Positions 11,812 to 23,030 of a stretch of 64,000 nucleotides of DNA are shown here, one piece after another. A program made the position numbers and the translations under genes. The notes beneath the pieces were generated by a model. That model was not told the DNA's origin, made no database searches, and saw only the letters and a program-made list of their open reading frames with translations. How positions within the stretch are numbered: the stretch's first letter is position 1; every line of letters begins with the position of its first letter. The DNA is from Ophiobolus disseminans (Eukaryota; Ascomycota; Dothideomycetes; Pleosporales; Phaeosphaeriaceae), in NCBI GenBank assembly GCA_010093685.1, contig MU006226.1, positions 632,964 through 696,963 of the forward strand, in the 5' to 3' direction.

Positions 11812-13865
11812 GGCTGGTTGCGACAAAACGCTTGGACCAGAGTTATGAAGAGGATTGAAGATGGGCTGCACGGACTGAACAATCTGAAGGAGAGAAATGA
11901 AGGTATACAGATAAGAGTGAGGGTTTCACCATCTGTGTCGTGAAAAAGGACTCGATAGGCCCGATGGCGGAGTCCAGTACAACATTCCAGCAGATGGAAT
12001 CTAAGAACGAACGAAACCACAGATTGACTTCGTGGAGTTGCTTTTCCCCAGGTCTTCCGCAACCAGCAAAACTGATGAGTGAGGCTCTCAAGCCCCCTTA
12101 GTGACGCGCTAAAATGCTGAAGTCTCCACATACACAGAGGAGACCGAGCTTCAGGAATGCACCGTCTCAATGCCAAGGCGGTACGATTGCAGATCCTCAT
12201 CGATTCGTCAACTTGGACCGTGGTGATGGTTGCGCTCCTCCTCGCCGAACTGTCGGTACATGGCACTTCCCACTCAACCCAGTCGCACGTCATTCGCGTG
12301 AATTTCCTTAACTTTGACATTTGTCAAGCTCGTGGCATTATCAGATCCCTCTTGGATGTGTGATCAACAGCGCTCGATGCTTGGAATACGGGACATTTGA
12401 CGGTGGTCAAATAGCGTACTTGCCTTGAGACCAATGTAGACCGGCGGAGCGACGGCCGAGTGCCCGTCTTGGTTCCTTCCGTACGGTCAATGGGTGTGAT
12501 GCAGGTGCAGAAATAGTGTACCGTCCGCAGGTATCGCAAAGGTGGGCCCCTGAACGTGTAGGCGGTGCGCTTATCAGTCTTGATCGTGTCAGTGTCTTAG
12601 CTAGTGTTGGCAATAAGAGATGTTTCCCGGGTTGAAGACGGCAAAGGGAAGTCGCGATACGATCCGACATCGACGATCCCTTGGCGACGCCCACGTGTTG
12701 CGAGATTTGGGAAGAGCCACGAACACCCATGCAGAGGAAGTAGTTGCGCTTTTACTTGGCGTCTAGTGGGCAGCGCGAGCTCGCAACAATGATTCCAACT
12801 GTGCTACCAGAACGTGTGTCATTCAAGTGGTGCCGCAGAGCATATTACTGATTGTACCATGAGCCAGCGCTTCATGATTGTTTACTGTAAACACTACACA
12901 CTGCCGGTTTTTCAGCCAGTCCAAGTCTGTGACAGAGTCGGGGGACTGGCAGACGGGCTCCACACTCACATGCAGGTACATCAGCCTGTCACAAGTGTTG
13001 ACCTCAACTTTAACTTTCGACATCGCATTCTGCCCTGGTACGCTATTGCATAAGAGATCTAGCGGACCCAGCTGAACAATTGACTCGTCTCGGTACCCGA
13101 TTTTACGGTTGGAGCCGACATTGCCTGTATTTGAAGAGGGTGTGTATATATTTGGGGGTATATGCGTTGTGCACAGAGAGCGTGCCGGTTCGACCATCTC
13201 TGCCCCTAGAGCCCTGGAAGACAGATGCAAAGCAGGGTATGTTTGGTGCATTATTTCATCAAGCTTTTATATACAGGCCCTATTTTTGATAAGATCTAAG
13301 AAACTGCGCGAGTGGTGAGCGAATGAGCAAGGCCGTGAAGTAACGTCAGAACGAGGGATCTGAGTCTGCTTGACTTGAGGCGTAAGTGCTTTGTCATTTG
13401 ATCGTTACATATATCTCTTTGATTTGACGATCAATGCGTGCGACTCTGGTCCTATTGTTCTATGGATGGCAGCCAGTAACAAGGACGTAGAGGGAATGCA
13501 ACAAGAGGCACACGAGTCGCCTGTTGCTTTCGAATCCCGTTGATGGGGGCTATTCATGCGCCGGCGAGATATTGAATATGGTATGTGGGTGTACACCCAG
13601 TGAGAAGATTAATGATGACGATGCTCGTGAGTGAAAGTCCCTGGAGTATGTGATCTGGGCGACGTCGGGAGCCCGCAGTGAACCCCATGCTAGCGCCTTC
13701 CGAAGCTCGGGCGGCCCCAGCTCCATAATAATTTTTGAGTTTGACGTTGACATCCTATCTCCGCCAGTTCGTGTTTGTCCTCGTTGATACCCCCAGTACT
13801 TTGTGCTGCACTTTGCTGGCCTCCCTTCTATATTGTAATTCCTGTATATCGCACATTTGCCCATA
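11812..13865. other. 2-kb intergenic region between divergent genes
   Basis: The GPCR gene reads left and the GGC1 gene reads right, so this gap holds both promoters. Open frames of 140-190 codons occur on the minus strand (about 11750-12320 and 12823-13251). They have shadow-like composition and no domain, signal peptide or convincing splice partner, so I call no gene. Confidence 0.45.
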
Positions 13866-15017
13866 ATGACGCCATCACCGAAGGAGGCCGTCGCAAAGGT
13901 TGCGGAAGTCGCTGCGGGCACCCAGTCGTCGGCGAAGGTGTACAAGAGAGAGTCCAACACAGCCAGAGTTCTGGGCGCAGGTACAATGATTATTGTTTTT
14001 TGACGATCCCGACTAACATGTGAAGGATGCGCGGGAATCGCAGAGCTCATGGTCTTCCACCCCGTCGACACCACTGCGAAGCGATTGATGAGCAACATTG
14101 GCAAGGTGCATAGGCACATGCTCTCGAAAATAACTGTGCCTAATTTTCCACTATAGATCGAGAACGCGTCACATTTGAACAAAGTCGTCTTCAGAGACGC
14201 CGCCGCGGGCTCGGTCCCTACCCGATTCTTCTCGCTATTCCCTGGTCTCGGATACGCTGCGGCCTACAAAGTACGTTTCGAAACATGCGGGAAAACGATC
14301 AATGGTTGACATGGCTAGATCCTCCAACGTATTTACAAATTTGGTGGCCAACCTTTTGTTCGGGACTACCTAGCGCAACACCATGGTGGAAGCTTCGACC
14401 GCACATTTGGCAAGGGTAACGGAAAGGCAATCATGCACGCGACCGCTGGTTCCATCATTGGAATCGGAGAGATCGTTTTGCTGCCACTGGACGTTCTCAA
14501 GATCAAGCGACAAACCAATCCAGAGGCTTTCCGAGGACGCGGACTGATTAGGATCATTGGTGACGAAGGTTTTGGACTGTATCGCGGCTGGGGCTGGACG
14601 GCCGCACGAAATGCTCCTGGATCGTTCGCGGTATGTACATTCTGATTTGACGACTTTTTGATTCCTCTGACGATGTAACAGTTGTTTGGAGGATCCGCCG
14701 TAGCCAAGGAATACTTCTACAAGCTCAGCGATTACAACGCTGCCTCATGGTCGCAGAATTTCGTCGCCTCGATCGCCGGTGCCAGCGCCTCACTCCTCGT
14801 CTCGGCCCCTCTCGACGTTATCAAGACCCGGATCCAGAACAGGAACTTCGAGAACCCAGAGAGCGGCTTCCGGATCGTGTCCAACATGATGAAGCACGAG
14901 GGCTTCACTTCTTTCTTCAAGGGTCTCACGCCCAAGCTTCTCATGACTGGGCCCAAGCTCGTCTTCTCCTTCTGGCTGGCGCAGACGCTCATCCCTGCGT
15001 TTGGCAAGATAATGTAA
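13866..15017 (+). CDS. GGC1: mitochondrial GTP/GDP carrier
   Basis: Five exons (13866-13980, 14026-14105, 14157-14270, 14319-14630, 14682-15017) give 318 residues, the usual size of a mitochondrial carrier. All three repeats show the Px[D/E]xx[K/R] signature: HPVDTTAKR, LPLDVLKIKR and APLDVIKTR. The glycine-rich first helix (LGAGCAGIAELMVFHP) and the GGQPF/FGKGNGKA loop match the Ggc1 subfamily, which exchanges GTP for GDP across the inner membrane and affects mitochondrial iron homeostasis. The roughly 35-residue N-terminal extension is polar. The four introns are 45-51 bp. Confidence 0.92.
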
Positions 15018-15631
15018 TGCGTGACGTTTGGCTGTGGGAAATGTGTGTATGATACCTAAGATCTGGGATTACGGTTCCTCTAGATCTGGATGATAAACAA
15101 ACGTTGAGGGCAACACCGTACGAGAAGCGTATTCAGTTACCAGCAACAATTAAGATTCTCCATTCTACCCATGCTGTGTTAGTGCTAGCGCTTTGTGACG
15201 TGTGTGAGCACTGTGAGGCTGGCTGACATCTGGACGTTTGAGAATCACGTGCAAATTCACCTGTCATGCTACCTGGATTTTGAGTGTGACCTTCCACCTC
15301 GAATAAAAGATGGCAGACGATAAAGCGCGGGTCATACGTCAGACAATGTATCGGCCGCCTAGCTGCAGCGAGCTAGGCAGCAGACAGCGGAGGTGAATGT
15401 GATGTTCGCCGGGCGCAACGGGACCAACGGCGACGTGACCCTCAATCGGGGGCTGAACGCCAACGCCAAGCTTGCGCAGAAGCACTCCAGGGCTACGACC
15501 GTCCACCTTTGTACTTTAACACCGCCCACCACCGCCGCCAGCCACGAAACCCCTCAACCTTGTGCCTCCGGTATCTTCTAACACTACAAAGCCAGGGACC
15601 CCTCTACCACGCTTTCTACACGACCGCCAAC
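15018..15631. promoter_or_regulatory. GGC1 3' flank and YPT1 promoter
   Basis: Both neighbours read rightwards. The first part is the GGC1 terminator region and the part nearest 15631 is the YPT1 promoter and leader, which includes a C-rich tract before the start. No separate gene is seen. Confidence 0.5.
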
Positions 15632-16570
15632 ATGAATCCTGAGTAGTACGTAACCGTTGCGCGACTCCCACCGCCACAGGCCGAGGAATCGCGATATCGA
15701 GCATATATCCAGAGCCATGCTAATAAGTGCCTATAGAGTGCTTCCTGCGACACACAGTCTGACGCTGGCTGCAAAGCACAGTCATCGGAGCCTGCCGCTA
15801 ACCGCCCGCACGACAGATACGACTACCTCTTCAAGCTCCTGCTCATCGGCGACTCTGGTGTCGGAAAGTCATGCTTGCTGCTCCGATTTGCCGACGACAC
15901 ATACACAGAGAGCTACATCTCCACCATCGGCGTCGACTTCGTACGTCACCTGCATGCTCACCGCCTGCAGGCCGCAGAAGGCTAACATGTGCCAGAAAAT
16001 CCGAACTATTGAACTCGATGGCAAGACCGTCAAGCTACAGATCGTGTGTGGCCCTGAATCATACAAGACACGTGACAGTCCGCTGACAGCCTTCACAGTG
16101 GGATACCGCAGGCCAGGAGCGCTTCCGGACCATCACATCCTCGTACTACCGCGGCGCCCACGGCATCTGCGTCGTCTACGATGTCACCGATATGGACTCG
16201 TTCAACAACGTCAAGCAGTGGCTGCAGGAGATTGACCGATACGCCACCGAGGGCGTCAACAAGCTGTTGGTGGGCAACAAGTCCGATATGGCAGACAAGA
16301 AGGTCGTCGAGTACACGGTAGCGAAGGTAAGCAGGTCCATGCCTCGAAAGTGCGCAGTCTCTAACGATAGCACAGGAGTTCGCAGACAGCCTCGGCATCC
16401 CCTTCCTCGAGACCTCCGCGAAGAGCGCCACCAACGTCGAGCAAGCTTTCCTTACCATGGCCCGCCAGATCAAGGAGCGTATGGGAACCACAACCGCCAA
16501 CACCAAGCCAACGGTGCCGATCGGACAGGGCCAGGGCGTGCAGAGCGGATCCGGCGGTGGCTGTTGCTAG
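15632..16570 (+). CDS. YPT1: Rab GTPase Ypt1/Rab1
   Basis: Five exons (15632-15642, 15817-15940, 15996-16043, 16099-16326, 16376-16570) encode 201 residues. All GTPase boxes are present: G1 GDSGVGKS, G2 STIGVDFK, G3 WDTAGQE, G4 GNKSD and G5 ETSAK. The C-terminus GGGCC carries the double cysteine for geranylgeranylation. Ypt1 controls ER-to-Golgi and intra-Golgi vesicle tethering and autophagosome formation. The first exon is only 11 nt (MNP plus two bases) and uses donor GTAGTA. The stronger-looking GTACGT three bases on would create an in-frame stop, so the weaker donor is required. The first intron (174 bp) is much longer than the others. Confidence 0.96.
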
Positions 16571-17402
16571 AGCGGCGCGAGGTCGAAGAACAGGGCGTTG
16601 GAGACTGAACGAGTGACCAAGACGAGCGACATACGGCGTGGGTGTTTGTTCCGGTTCTTCGAATTTGGTAACGGTAACTTAATGCTCATGGTTATGGCTA
16701 TGGCTTCAAACGACTTCCCATGTCCATCCATTCCATATCTCCTGGCCTTCCTGCATGGCGACGCGCTCGACTAGACGAAGCCCTTCGGTTGGAATCTGAA
16801 ATGTTCGCATCTGAGAGTTGTGGAAATTTGTGCCGCCCGTAGGCCTTTCCTTTCCTGGTCTCTTCAGGCGTTAGCTGGGCAATCATACCTTTTTTAGAGC
16901 GTGTCTGTTTGTGAGCAATCGTGATGCTGATAATCTTACTGCCTTGTATTTATGGCAGTTGACTTTATTGGGTTCATTGAGTATTTCTCACTGGTGTCTG
17001 TTGTCGTAAAGCGATGGAACAAGTGCATCATGATCGACACAGCATGGAACTCCACGATTTACCTCTTTTCCTCAGCACTGTAAATACCTGCATCTCCGTA
17101 CAACGCAACCCCTGCACCGCCCGTCTCTGCACGCTATTCGCGTGGTTTTAGACGCTCCTTCCCGAATCCGACAAGCATGGCGCTGACGTACCACGCGAAT
17201 CCTTCGCTAGGCACCCAGCACGTTCAACACCAAACATGGCTGTGCAAATGTGAGTCGCATACTCGGTGCCGCAACAATGCCTTCCTTTCCCTGATGCACT
17301 TTCCTTCTCACTTGTACACCACTTTCGCGTCGTCGAAATCCAACCCCCCCCCTCCTGTATGGCGTTCTTTAGAACTTCAATCTCGAGTCTCAAGGCTCCA
17401 AC
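16571..17402. other. intergenic: YPT1 3' flank and MFS promoter
   Basis: Both neighbours read rightwards. The half next to 17402 is pyrimidine-rich, with a run of C around 17345-17353. Small open frames here are not protein-like. Confidence 0.45.
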
Positions 17403-18952
17403 ATGTCGCTTCGCAATGGGATCTCGAGGGCACCGCAATGGCTTGCAACCGAGCTCGGGCTCGCGACAATGAGAAGAGCTGGGAAAGACGTCTACATTCT
17501 CATTTTGGCGCGCTACATCCGACTCGTCGCATATGGTGCTGTCGCACTTATTCTGGCGCTTTACTTCCAGGAGCTTGGATTCTCTGATGCGCAAATCGGC
17601 ATGTTCATGACTTTGACGCTACTTGGAGATGTCTTCATCAGCCTTCTTCTTACGTTGATTGCCGACGCGATTGGTCGCAGGACGATACTCTTATTCGGCG
17701 CAATTGCAATGGCCACGTCAGGTGCTGTGTTTGCGACGACCAGCAACTATATCGCACTCTTGATGGCTGCTATTATCGGTGTCATAAGCCCGAGCGGAAA
17801 CGAGATCGGTCCCTTCAGAGCAGTTGAAGAGTCAACGTTGGCGCATCTGGTACCTGAAACGCAACGGTCAGACGTGTACACGTGGTACGTGGTGATGGCT
17901 GTACTCGGCACGTCCACGGGACTTGTGGTCGGGGGTCAAGCTGTGGACCACCTGCAAGCAAGAGAAGGCTGGACGGATCTGGATGCATATCGCGCGATTT
18001 TCTGGATCTACACCGGCGTGGGCTGCGTCAAGGCTGTCATGACACTGCTCCTGAGTCGCCATTGCGAACACGCCGATCACAAGTCGAACCAGCCCGAAGC
18101 CAGCGGTGAGACAGAACCACTGCTCAACGGCAATGGGAGTCTCGACGGACAAGATGACGGCTCGCAAGCTGCTGCAGCTCCAAAGAAGCCCAAGAAGCTG
18201 TGGTACTCGATCAGCACCATCTCGAAGCCAAGTCGTGGTGTACTCTTCAAACTTTGCAGCTTGTTCTTCTTTGATTCACTAGGGAGTGGCATGGTCCCTT
18301 TCTCGCTCGTCAACTACTACATGGAGAGGAAGTTTGATCTTTCCAAAGGCAAATTGGGTGGAATTATGTCTGCCACATGGCACGTTCATCACAAACCAGA
18401 CTTTACGCCTACTGACTTCTAACCAGGTTCGTATCAACAATCGGCAATGTCTTCGCATCCTCGCTTGCCAAACGTCTGGGCTTGATTCAGGCTATGGTCG
18501 TCACGCATCTTCCTAGCTCGGTTTTCCTGGCCTTACTACCCATTCCATCAGGCTTGACATTGACAATCTGCTTGCTGGTCGGAAGATCAGTGCTCAACTC
18601 CATGGACCAAGCTCCACGATCGGCTTTCCTTTCGCTCATTGTGTTACCAGAAGAGCGGACTGCAGTCATGGGCGTTGTCAACATACTCAAGACCCTGGCG
18701 CAAAGCTCGGGTCCTACTGTTACTGGAATTCTTGCAGGCCACGGTCACTTTTGGGTTGCGTTTGTTGTGGCAGGTTCCCTGAAGGCGGCATATGATGTTA
18801 TGCTGTTAGTTTTCTTTGGTGGCAGGGTGCATTCGCGGAAGGAGGACACTGATGAGATTGATGATCCTCCGGCTGACGCTGTTGCGGTCCCTGCTCAGGA
18901 AAATGGTACAAGTGTAGATGAGGAGCCGGTAGAGGGTACATCGAGGTCTTGA
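17403..18952 (+). CDS. MFS transporter
   Basis: Two exons, 17403-18379 and 18427-18952, encode 500 residues. The N-terminal half has about six membrane segments with the MFS loop signature ADAIGRRTILLFGA. A hydrophilic central loop (about 220-275) with QPEASGETEPLL is followed by the second set of membrane segments and an acidic tail. The 47-bp intron seems to begin with GC (TG, then gcacgt) and end in CCAG. The nearby GT would throw the second half out of frame, while the GC donor gives SATWFVSTIGNVFASSLAKR, which reads as one conserved membrane segment. The substrate is unknown; proteins of this shape occur widely in fungi as uncharacterised transporters. Confidence 0.85.
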
Positions 18953-19713
18953 ACATACTCGGAAGAGAGGCAGAAGCACACTGGTACAATTAACATGAGA
19001 GCAGTCCTTCATAAATATGACTAGCAATCTCGGTACTCCATAGGCCACAGGCAACTCTCCGCAGCATCTGAAGCTTCAGAGTGACCGTGCGCAACAGGGT
19101 CAAAGGGATCTTGCTTGCTTGGGAGTCGTGTTTTCAAGTAGCGGCCTCACCTCGGGAAAACAGGAGGTGGCGAAGATTTTGTCTCAGCTCGAAACGTATC
19201 ACAACCCCGCCATGCTTCCCTTTTACGGAGTTGTGTGGTAGTTGCACGACATAAGAAAAGGAGGATCGGCTCGGCTTGTCTTGCCGGCGCCACAAGCGGT
19301 CTAGCCTGGGACCCTGCATAAAGTCGCGCCGAACCCTAAAAGCGTTGCGATAAAGTGTGGCTATCGGCCATCATCATGACTAGCAACTTTCTACACTAAC
19401 CTCAACCACCTCATACTTCTTGGAATCACTTCGAAACACTCCTTTAGACACTGTTTGCCTGTTAAGCGTCGCTGACGCACGCATTGGACTCCTCGGCCTC
19501 CAGCGGCGTTTCCAAAGCTTATCGTGCCGACTTTGACCATTCAGCCCTACGAACACCTCCGACATTCCTCTACTAGGGTGCCAACGCAGAGCACAAACAT
19601 CGGATCCGCATTTCCCTGCGCGGAACTTTGGGGTAGACGTGTAGCTACCTAGACGAGTTTCTTGAGCACATTTCGAGACGATCAAACCCAACGAACTCGG
19701 GTTGTACTTGCCA
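18953..19713. other. intergenic: upstream region of PABA synthase
   Basis: Both neighbours read rightwards. I see no gene, repeat or RNA in this gap. It should contain the MFS terminator and the promoter of the PABA synthase gene. Confidence 0.45.
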
Positions 19714-22515
19714 ATGGCTCCTGCGATTCTGACTCAGCGGCCGAAGATTTTGTTCCTGGATGCGTACGATTCTTTCTCGAACAACATTGTTGCTATCGTC
19801 GAGCAAAATGTCGACGCAGATGTCATCAAAATGTTCATCGACGAGTCTTCTTGTACGGGTGGCGAAGACACAGACGAAGCGGCAGCTTTTCGGGATTGGC
19901 TCAAGGAATTTGACGCGGTGATAGCCGGACCCGGACCTGGCTGGGCGAAATGCGATGAGGATGTTGGATTCATGAAAGAGCTTTGGAAACTCCAAGATGA
20001 GGATCTTCTTCCCGTACTTGGAATATGCTTGGGCTTCCAGTCTTTGTGTCTTGCATTCGGCGCGGACATTGAAAGATTGAACGAACCGAAACACGGTATC
20101 GTGTCCACAGTTCTGCACAAAGGCCAAAGTATCTTCCGCGACGTTGAGCAACTGGTTGCGACTCAATACCACTCCTTGCAAGTGAAGCTCAACCACCAAA
20201 TACAGACAACACACGCTGTTCGGTATCCATCGCAGCTCTGGGAACCCACAGAGACATGCCCGCAATTGGAGCCATTAGCTTGGGACTTCGACAGCGACCG
20301 CAATGGTGCTGTGCTCATGGGCGTCAAACACACACAGAAACCATTCTGGGGCGTCCAGTTTCATCCCGAATCGATCTGCACAAATGTAGAGGGCAAGCGC
20401 GTTGTTCAAAATTGGTGGGAAGATGCGCAGGCTTGGAAGCGCAAGCGCATGTTCAGACACATCTCAACAAAAACCTCGCTCATCTCGCAACCATCTTCAT
20501 CCGTTACCTTGAACGACTTTCGCCGCGATTTGGGCTTCTGGGGTGCAGGGAGACAGTACTCCCCTAAGCTAGGAGAACCGACCGATCTTCTAGATAATGA
20601 TGTTCTCGCTCCGCATGAGCTGGCTTCCTTGGTGGCTCATGGGGATGGACAGTCACTCCCTGATCTCCCTCCCAGCATTGTTCACTGCGCTACAACAGGT
20701 AGCGGGAGGCTCACGGTTGCAGATGTATGTGAGCTTCTGGACATTCCGAGACATGAAGCAATAGTCCTTGAATCCGGTCTGCAGTCAAACCTAGTTCCAA
20801 TGGCCGTTGGAACCGGCAGATACAGCATCGTTGGTTTAGTGATCCCAGGGGAGACTTTACGATTACACTACTATGCTGGCACAAGACTGATGCAACTCAG
20901 AGACGGTCATGATGGAATACATACAGAATGGCAGGTGGCTGATCCTTGGCCGTACGTGAAGGAGGTTATGCAAAGCCTCAAACCCACAACGCCACCGAAA
21001 ACATCGACCTGGGCGCCGTTCTGGGGCGGACTCATGGGCTACGCATCATACGAAGCCGGCCTAGAAACCATTGACATGAAAGTCGAGGAAGATGCCGCAT
21101 ACCCTGATGTGTGCTTTGCGTATATCACGCGGAGCATCGTCTTTGATCACCAGACGAAAAAGGTCTATGTGCAGAGCATTCGCGGGACACACGACCAGGA
21201 ATGGGTTGAGGAGACTCAAGAAAGGATCTACGAAGCGGCTGCTTACAAGTCACTGCAATCAACCCCTAGCGCATCTCCTCTACCAAAAGCGAATCCGTTC
21301 GAGGAGCATGGTTCAATGCATCAGTATATTGACTCGTGTACCGTCATGACACACAACATCGATATGTATCACGACAAAGTGCGTTCCTGTCAAGAAGCCA
21401 TAGCCGATGGACAGAGCTACGAACTATGTCTGACAGCACGCAACGAGATCCGCGCCCGTAGCTCAGTGGCATGCAGGATATCTCAGTCCGAAGACAATGA
21501 GCATTCTTGGAATCTCTACAAGCGGTTGGCCGGTACAAATCCAGCTCCGTTTGGCGCCTACATGAGAATGCACAACGTACATATCCTCAGTTCCTCGCCA
21601 GAGCGCTACATCAGCTGGGACAGATCACAAGCTGCTCAATGTCGGCCCATCAAGGGCACAGTACAGAAGAAACCTGGCGTTACAAAGGAGATGGCACATG
21701 CAATACTTTCATCGTCAAAAGAACGCGCGGAAAACCTGATGATCGTTGATCTCACTCGGCATCAACTACACGGCGTCTATGGATCGGAGAACGTCCAAGT
21801 CAGCCAACTCATGGAAGTCGAAGAATACGAAACCCTCTGGCAGCTCGTCTCAGTTGTTGACGCAGTACCCAACGGACTCTACAAGCCCGATGTAGATGAA
21901 GACTGGCACGAACCAGCCAAATACGTGAACCAAGGCGAAGAAGAAGTCCCCTACCTCGGCTTCGAAGCCTTCGTCTCAAGCCTCCCACCCGGCAGCATGA
22001 CCGGCGCACCCAAAAAGCGCTCCTGCGAGATCCTGCACAAACAAGAAGGCAAAACGCGGCGCGGCATCTACTCCGGCGTCCTCGGCTACCTTGACGTCGG
22101 CGGCGCAGGCGACTTCAACGTCGTAATCCGCACAGCCATCAAAATCGACTCCATCCACGACGAAAAAGAAGACGTCTGGCACGTCGGCGCTGGCGGCGCC
22201 ATCACAACTCAAAGCACGCCTGGAGCCGAGTATGAAGAAATGCTCGCTAAGTTCCAAAGCACGGCGCACGCATTCAAGCACCAGCCGCCCCCGCGCCCGA
22301 AGCCGAAGAGCAAGCGCGTCGAAATCATCGAGCCGGATAATCCTGAGTTTGCGGAGCTGTTGGCGAATATGCGGGGCGGCGAGGAACTGAGTTTGGATGA
22401 TGCGCAGATGATGCTTAGAGCTGTGGAGGCGGAGTTAAGGAGAAGGACGGGGGGAGGAGAGACGGTGGAGGTGCAGAGGGACGCGGATGCAGATGCGGAT
22501 ATGGGGGTGGAGTGA
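19714..22515 (+). CDS. ABZ1: aminodeoxychorismate synthase (PABA synthase, fused glutaminase and synthase)
   Basis: An uninterrupted frame of 933 residues starts at the first ATG. The N-terminal class I glutamine amidotransferase domain (about 10-250) has its nucleophile cysteine in GICLGFQ (Cys105) and the His-Glu pair in QFHPESI. The C-terminal chorismate-binding domain (about 430-860) contains PPGSMTGAPKKRSCEIL and YSGVLGYLDVGGAGDFN, typical of the PabB/TrpE fold. The enzyme makes 4-amino-4-deoxychorismate from chorismate and glutamine, the committed step to p-aminobenzoate and folate. Fungi carry the two activities as one polypeptide, as seen here. The last 60 residues are charged and end in Asp-Ala repeats. 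Anthranilate synthase is less likely because that fungal enzyme is usually built differently. Confidence 0.92.
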   Translation: MAPAILTQRPKILFLDAYDSFSNNIVAIVEQNVDADVIKMFIDESSCTGGEDTDEAAAFRDWLKEFDAVIAGPGPGWAKCDEDVGFMKELWKLQDEDLLPVLGICLGFQSLCLAFGADIERLNEPKHGIVSTVLHKGQSIFRDVEQLVATQYHSLQVKLNHQIQTTHAVRYPSQLWEPTETCPQLEPLAWDFDSDRNGAVLMGVKHTQKPFWGVQFHPESICTNVEGKRVVQNWWEDAQAWKRKRMFRHISTKTSLISQPSSSVTLNDFRRDLGFWGAGRQYSPKLGEPTDLLDNDVLAPHELASLVAHGDGQSLPDLPPSIVHCATTGSGRLTVADVCELLDIPRHEAIVLESGLQSNLVPMAVGTGRYSIVGLVIPGETLRLHYYAGTRLMQLRDGHDGIHTEWQVADPWPYVKEVMQSLKPTTPPKTSTWAPFWGGLMGYASYEAGLETIDMKVEEDAAYPDVCFAYITRSIVFDHQTKKVYVQSIRGTHDQEWVEETQERIYEAAAYKSLQSTPSASPLPKANPFEEHGSMHQYIDSCTVMTHNIDMYHDKVRSCQEAIADGQSYELCLTARNEIRARSSVACRISQSEDNEHSWNLYKRLAGTNPAPFGAYMRMHNVHILSSSPERYISWDRSQAAQCRPIKGTVQKKPGVTKEMAHAILSSSKERAENLMIVDLTRHQLHGVYGSENVQVSQLMEVEEYETLWQLVSVVDAVPNGLYKPDVDEDWHEPAKYVNQGEEEVPYLGFEAFVSSLPPGSMTGAPKKRSCEILHKQEGKTRRGIYSGVLGYLDVGGAGDFNVVIRTAIKIDSIHDEKEDVWHVGAGGAITTQSTPGAEYEEMLAKFQSTAHAFKHQPPPRPKPKSKRVEIIEPDNPEFAELLANMRGGEELSLDDAQMMLRAVEAELRRRTGGGETVEVQRDADADADMGVE

Positions 22516-23030
22516 GTGTGAGGAGTGGGAGTGGGGGCATTGAGTGGGATGAGAAAGATTCAACTTGTGATACCTTGCATGCATGCATTTAGACTGGTTA
22601 TATTTTATTGTTTGGTTTCAACACCTCATGCAATATCGGTTTCCGCTCGGTGAGAGGTTTGGGATGTGATGTTAGAGGGCGTAAATTGTTCTATGTCTTA
22701 CATGAGTTTCTGACGATCAAGAGTCACAGCCATTTTGCCTGTCCCACCCTAGCCTCCATTATCTCAAATCTAACTCGCTCACAGCTACTCTCCTCCACGT
22801 TGCTGAAAGGCTGGTGTTACCCAATAATGTTGGTGCTGTAGATTGCAGGGAGCAAGGAGGTGGCACAGGCACTGTCCTCTCTACTCACGGACCTGCTTAC
22901 ATTTGGGTGCTCGCACTCATCATTAACACAGTGCCGGTCCTGGACACGAGAAATTTCGCTTCTCCCTCTCTGGAATATTGATAATCTGTGTCCATTTGCA
23001 GGTGAACTTCAGACCTGCCGAACTTTCGAC
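22516..23030. other. intergenic: upstream of the P450 pseudogene
   Basis: Both neighbours read rightwards. The gap contains no domain-bearing open frame and no repeat that I can see. Confidence 0.45.

Noticed and set aside
11748..12320. 190-codon minus-strand frame upstream of the GPCR gene
   Set aside because: No domain or signal; composition is shadow-like and it overlaps the GPCR start. The gap is better read as promoter.
12823..13251. 142-codon minus-strand frame with an ATG
   Set aside because: No recognisable motif and no splice partner. Isolated frames of this length are expected by chance in GC-balanced DNA.
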